The notes under the pieces are model-generated. The model made no database searches and had not been told where the DNA came from. It saw only the letters and a list, made by a program, of their open reading frames with translations. A stretch of DNA of 16,995 bases from an uncultured Rhodanobacter sp. (GTDB lineage Bacteria; Pseudomonadota; Gammaproteobacteria; Xanthomonadales; Rhodanobacteraceae). The first letter of the stretch is position 1, and the number at the start of each line of letters is the position of its first letter. Positions 14,106 to 16,995 of this stretch are shown piece after piece. Where the stretch lies: positions 1-16,995 of the forward strand of contig CAIKJM010000611.1 in assembly GCA_903827735.1 (NCBI GenBank), read 5' to 3'. The position numbers were made by a program, and so were the translations under genes.

Positions 14106-14753
14106 ATGGATAGCGCGGCACTCCAGAAATACCTGTTGCGATTGTTCGAGCGTCACGACGTCGAACTCGAGGAGGACGAAGAAGACTGGCTGGTGACGGA
14201 CGGTGATTTTCCGGCGATCCGCGCCACCTGGACGCCCGCAACAGTTGATGCGCCCGGCCGTCTCGATATCGATATCGTGATCAGTGAAGAGCGACGTATC
14301 GAGGAAAGCTTTGCCGGCTTCGGCGAGGGCGATGCCGCCTGCCGCGACGCGCTGAAAGCCTTCGAACAGAACGTCTTTCATCTCGTGCTCGCCGCCTGCT
14401 GGTACGTCACCGACGACCGCCGCATGCAGATCACCGCCTGGGACATCGGCGTGCGTACCTGGGACGTGTTCATCGGACCGTTTACCGTGCGTGGTCCTGA
14501 CGACGGCGTGGTCATTCCGTCCGAAGCGATGGCGTCGATCGAAACGGCGCTGAAGCGCGAGTCGCTCACTCCCGAGTTGCACTGGGTGCGCGTGATCCAT
14601 CGTCACGACAGTCAGGGAGAGCGGCGGACTGATGTGCTGCTCGACAACGAGCCGTGGCCGACCGGCCTGCAGGCGCTGAGCGCGATCGACTGGCCGGCCT
14701 CGGGCGATTACACCGCCAGCGCTTTCGTGATGTTGGATGTGCGGGATTACTGA
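14106..14753 (+). CDS. DUF6348-like hypothetical protein
   Basis: The 215-residue soluble protein has no signal peptide or membrane segment. Its layout matches what I recall of the DUF6348 family. An N-terminal acidic helix-strand unit (LLRLFERHDVELEEDEEDWLV) is followed by ATWTPATVDAPGRLDIDIVISEERRIEESFAGFG. Further on are a helix ending VFHLVLAACWYV and the C-terminal segments HWVRVIHRHDSQGE and VLLDNEPW. Function is unknown. The ribosome binding site TGAGGA overlaps the stop of the preceding metallopeptidase gene, eight bases away, so translation is probably coupled. It is the last + strand gene before the bidirectional terminator. The family assignment is from memory and could be wrong; that it encodes a real protein is well supported. 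Confidence 0.72.
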   Translation: MDSAALQKYLLRLFERHDVELEEDEEDWLVTDGDFPAIRATWTPATVDAPGRLDIDIVISEERRIEESFAGFGEGDAACRDALKAFEQNVFHLVLAACWYVTDDRRMQITAWDIGVRTWDVFIGPFTVRGPDDGVVIPSEAMASIETALKRESLTPELHWVRVIHRHDSQGERRTDVLLDNEPWPTGLQALSAIDWPASGDYTASAFVMLDVRDY

Positions 14754-14809
14754 TCTGCTGTTACAGCATCCGAAGCGATCGTCGGGATAACGCATCGGGT
14801 GATCCGGTA

Positions 14810-14849
14810 AAAACGAAAACGCCACCTTGCGAGGTGGCGTTCTCGTTTT
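14810..14849. terminator. Strong bidirectional rho-independent terminator
   Basis: A 17-bp stem with a single mismatch (arms 14810-14826 and 14833-14849, core ACGCCACC/GGTGGCGT) closes the six-base loop TTGCGA. Both ends are A/T-rich, giving CGTTTTC on the + strand and CGTTTTTACC on the - strand. It lies between the convergent DUF6348-like (+) and E2 (-) genes and would stop transcription from both sides. Confidence 0.92.
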
Positions 14850-14875
14850 CTCGGTCAGCGGATGCCGCGATCCGC

Positions 14876-16273
14876 TCAGTTCGGCAGCGACAGATCGTCC
14901 AGCATGGCTTTGAGGAAGCGCGCTGCTTCACCACCGGTGGCGGCGCGGTGATCGAACGTCACCGACAGCGGCATGCGGCGATGCACCTCGATACCGCCCA
15001 TCACGGCGACCACGTCGTGGCTGAGCTTGCCCGCGCCGATGATGGTCACGGTCGGGGGCACCACCACCGGCGTCGCATAGCGGCCGGCGAACATGCCGAA
15101 GTTGGACAGGCTGATGGTGTAGCCGGACAGCTCCGACGCCGGGATGCTCCGATCTTCTACCTGCGTACGCAGGCGTTTGATCGCCGAACGTACGCCGGCC
15201 GCGTCGAGCACGTCGGCGTTGCGCAGCGCCGGTACGAACAGGCCGTCGTCGGTGTCCACGGCGATGCCGATGTCGACGTGCGGATGCAGGGTGCGCGTGA
15301 GGTTCTTGCCGTCGAACCAGGCGTTCAATGCGGGCACGCTCTTGCAGGCGAACACGATGGCGCGCACCAGCCGGGCGGTGATGTCCTGCTTGCCGATCCA
15401 GGCGTGCAGGTCGGCATCGTCGACGATGGTGGTTGGCACCACCTGCGCGTGGGCGTCGGCCATCACGCGCGCCATATTGCGGCGCACGCCCTTGAGCTGC
15501 TCGGGCTGGCCGCTGGCCTGCGCGCCGGGCGACGAGGTTCGCACCGGCTTGCCGGCGAGCGAGACTGGGCCCCGTGCCTGCTCCTGTGGCGCAGGACCGG
15601 GCTGCGGCAGCTCGGGCGCAAGATGACGTCCGGCTGACGCGGGAACCGCGCGCGCCGGAGCGGCGCCGAGGCCGGCCGAGCCGTTGGCGGCGGCGTCCTT
15701 GACGTCCTTCATCGTGACGACGCCGTCGGCGCCGGTGGGCGCGACGCGGGTCAGGTCGATCTTGAGTTTCTTGGCCAGCGCGCGCACGGCCGGCACGGCC
15801 TTCACGCCGCCCACGCTAGCGGCCTGTTCGACGTGCACGTGATTGCCGCTGACCATCGCGCCGACCACGGTACCCTCGTCTTCGCGCACGGCGGCGGTTT
15901 CTTCGACCGCGCCGCCTTCATCGGAGGCGACCACTTTTTCGGCTTCCTGCGGGGCTGGGCTGCCCACACTTTTCTTGGGGCCATGCTGATGGCCGGTGGA
16001 TTCGGCCTCCGCGCGCTGCTTGGCATTCGGGTCCGGCTCGAACTCGGCCAGCGCGGCGCCGGTCTCGATGATGTCGCCGGGCGCGCCGTGCAGCTTGGTC
16101 ACCTTGCCGGTGTAGGGCGAGGGCACGTCGACGACCGCCTTGGCGGTTTCCATCGAGCACAGCGGCGCGTCCAGCTTGATGCTGTCGCCGACCTTGACGT
16201 GCCACTCGACCACGGTCGCGTCGGGCAGGCCTTCGCCGAGGTCGGGCAGGTAGAACGTTTTGATATCAGCCAT
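14876..16273 (-). CDS. 2-oxoacid dehydrogenase E2 component (dihydrolipoamide acyltransferase), branched-chain type
   Basis: The 465-residue protein is the core acyltransferase of a mitochondrial-type 2-oxoacid dehydrogenase complex, moving an acyl group from lipoate to CoA. It has one lipoyl domain (about 3-80) with lipoylation site Lys45 in SMETAKAVV. A long Ala/Pro/Glu-rich linker leads to an E1/E3-binding domain (about 158-195, VPAVRALAKKLKIDLTRVAPTG). The catalytic domain runs from about 259 to 463. The active-site His442 lies in TFDHRAATGG, where the usual HRxxDG reads HRAATG. I recall this Thr-Gly version in other branched-chain-type E2s, so it is probably functional. E1-beta lies upstream on the same strand, which together with its E1-beta features suggests a 2-oxoisovalerate rather than pyruvate complex. 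No clear ribosome binding site is seen before the ATG. Confidence 0.92.
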   Translation of the reverse strand: MADIKTFYLPDLGEGLPDATVVEWHVKVGDSIKLDAPLCSMETAKAVVDVPSPYTGKVTKLHGAPGDIIETGAALAEFEPDPNAKQRAEAESTGHQHGPKKSVGSPAPQEAEKVVASDEGGAVEETAAVREDEGTVVGAMVSGNHVHVEQAASVGGVKAVPAVRALAKKLKIDLTRVAPTGADGVVTMKDVKDAAANGSAGLGAAPARAVPASAGRHLAPELPQPGPAPQEQARGPVSLAGKPVRTSSPGAQASGQPEQLKGVRRNMARVMADAHAQVVPTTIVDDADLHAWIGKQDITARLVRAIVFACKSVPALNAWFDGKNLTRTLHPHVDIGIAVDTDDGLFVPALRNADVLDAAGVRSAIKRLRTQVEDRSIPASELSGYTISLSNFGMFAGRYATPVVVPPTVTIIGAGKLSHDVVAVMGGIEVHRRMPLSVTFDHRAATGGEAARFLKAMLDDLSLPN

Positions 16274-16285
16274 GGGTTTTTATCC

Positions 16286-16356
16286 GGGAACGGGTAACAG
16301 GGAACAGGGAACGGGCCAGGTGCGTGAGAACTTGATGTTCCCCGTTCCCTGTTCCC
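16286..16356. repeat. GGGAACR heptad repeats forming a long inverted repeat between E1-beta and E2
   Basis: Four 7-base units of the type GGGAACR (one variant GGTAACA) run from 16286 to 16313. A 16-bp perfect inverted repeat joins 16300-16315 (GGGAACAGGGAACGGG) to 16341-16356 (CCCGTTCCCTGTTCCC) across a 25-base loop. In the mRNA this would fold into a stable hairpin between the two cistrons. Short GGGAACAGGGAACGGG-like elements are, as I recall, scattered in Xanthomonadales intergenic regions. Confidence 0.75.
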
Positions 16357-16371
16357 GTTCTCCAGGCCAGA

Positions 16372-16995
16372 TCAGCTTGCCGCCAGCGTGCGCTTGGCCG
16401 CATCGACGATGCGCTCCACGCTGGGCAGGTATTTCATCTCGAGGCGGAACAGCGGGATATGCGTGTCGAAGCCGGTGACGCGCTCGACAGGCGCGAGCAG
16501 GTCGTACAGGCATTCCTCTGACAGGCGCGCGGCGATTTCGGCGCCGAAACCGGCGGTCTTCGGGGCTTCGTGCACGATCACGCAGCGGCCGGTCTTCTGC
16601 ACCGATTCGGCGATGGTGTCGAAGTCCAACGGGGTGAGCGTGGCTACATCGATCACTTCGGCGCTGATGCCTTCGGCAGCCAGCTCGTCGGCGGCCTCGA
16701 GGCATTCCTTCACCTGCGCGCCCCAGGTCACCAGGGTCACATCGGTGCCATCGCGCAGCACGAAGCACACGTCCAGCGGCAGCGCCTCGCCGTCGTCCGG
16801 CACCTCTTCCTTGTACTGGCGATAGATGCGCTTGGGCTCGAAGAACATCACCGGATCGGGGTCGCGGATCGCGGCCAGCAGCAGGCCGTAGGCGCGCGCC
16901 GGCGACGACGGCAGCACCACGCGCAGGCCGGGGATATTGGTGAACAGGTGCTCGTTCGCCTCGGAGTGATGCTCCGGCGCGCGGATGCCGCCGCC
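16372..16995 (-). CDS. 2-oxoacid dehydrogenase E1 beta subunit, branched-chain type (partial, N-terminus outside window)
   Basis: The last 207 residues are present and the gene continues past the window edge. The visible part opens with GGGIRAPEHHSEANEHLF, the conserved E1-beta signature. It continues through LRVVLPSSPARAYGLLLAAI and FFEPKRIYRQYKEEVPDD, and then the C-terminal transketolase-like domain (DVTLVTWGAQVKECLEAADEL, VIDVATLTPLDFDTI, CVIVHEAPKTAGFGAEIAA). The Tyr-Arg-x5-Glu-Val-Pro segment resembles 2-oxoisovalerate dehydrogenase beta more than pyruvate dehydrogenase beta. With E1-alpha it decarboxylates the 2-oxoacid using thiamine diphosphate and hands the acyl group to E2. E2 follows on the same strand after a 98-base gap that holds a repeat hairpin. 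E1-alpha is expected just beyond the window. Confidence 0.93.
   Translation of the reverse strand, partial: GGGIRAPEHHSEANEHLFTNIPGLRVVLPSSPARAYGLLLAAIRDPDPVMFFEPKRIYRQYKEEVPDDGEALPLDVCFVLRDGTDVTLVTWGAQVKECLEAADELAAEGISAEVIDVATLTPLDFDTIAESVQKTGRCVIVHEAPKTAGFGAEIAARLSEECLYDLLAPVERVTGFDTHIPLFRLEMKYLPSVERIVDAAKRTLAAS

Noticed and set aside
14654..15637. A 327-codon open frame on the + strand opposite the E2 gene
   Set aside because: It is the shadow of the E2 coding frame in GC-rich DNA. It is full of His, Arg and Gly, has no domain, and crosses the strong terminator.
1..16995. CRISPR arrays, insertion sequences, integrases, rRNA or tRNA genes
   Set aside because: No regularly spaced repeats, transposase or integrase motifs, or RNA gene signatures were seen on either strand.

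Overview
The window looks like the chromosome of a GC-rich gammaproteobacterium, most likely Xanthomonadales and probably the Rhodanobacteraceae (Dyella, Rhodanobacter or Luteibacter type). The grounds are the long tryptophanyl-tRNA synthetase with a C-terminal extension, the branched-chain-type 2-oxoacid dehydrogenase E2 and E1-beta, short GGGAACR intergenic repeats and the general gene style. This placement is from memory of protein families, not from a search.

Region 1 (1-7349, + strand) is one tightly packed operon of eight genes. Four junctions overlap by 1-4 bases and three gaps are 39 bases or less. In order they are: the tail of a GMC oxidoreductase, a Tat-exported gluconate 2-dehydrogenase subunit 3-like partner, a Tat-exported TIM-barrel isomerase/epimerase-type protein, a secreted alpha/beta hydrolase of the secretory lipase type, a secreted DUF1080 (3-keto-glycoside hydrolase/lyase) protein, an MFS transporter, a cytoplasmic Gfo/Idh/MocA oxidoreductase and a cytoplasmic TIM-barrel isomerase/epimerase. 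The gene set fits a glycoside-breakdown route that works by oxidation rather than hydrolysis. The periplasmic GMC complex would oxidise a sugar at C3, DUF1080 and the exported TIM barrel would cleave and hydrate the 3-keto-glycoside, the MFS protein would import the product, and the cytoplasmic pair would reduce or rearrange it. The secreted hydrolase is an extra that could remove an ester group from the substrate. This is the most interesting system in the window.

Region 2 (about 7350-9100) is a variable stretch. It holds a string of short hairpins after the operon, a small two-CxxC protein, a rho-independent terminator, a small minus-strand hypothetical protein, a tiny exported peptide and about 400 bases with no convincing gene. 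A 12-bp perfect palindrome resembling a LacI-family operator lies in front of a stand-alone PAS-domain protein.

Region 3 (9101-14753) is mostly housekeeping or conserved hypothetical genes. These are the PAS protein (+), DUF4031 and exported DUF4142 proteins (-), arginase, tryptophan-tRNA ligase with an extra C-terminal domain, a small membrane protein, a YgjP-like zinc metallopeptidase and a DUF6348-like protein (all +). It ends at a strong bidirectional terminator.

Region 4 (14876-16995, - strand) carries the E2 acyltransferase and the 3' part of E1-beta of a branched-chain-type 2-oxoacid dehydrogenase. The two are separated by a repeat-rich hairpin. No rRNA, tRNA, CRISPR array, transposase or integrase was seen.
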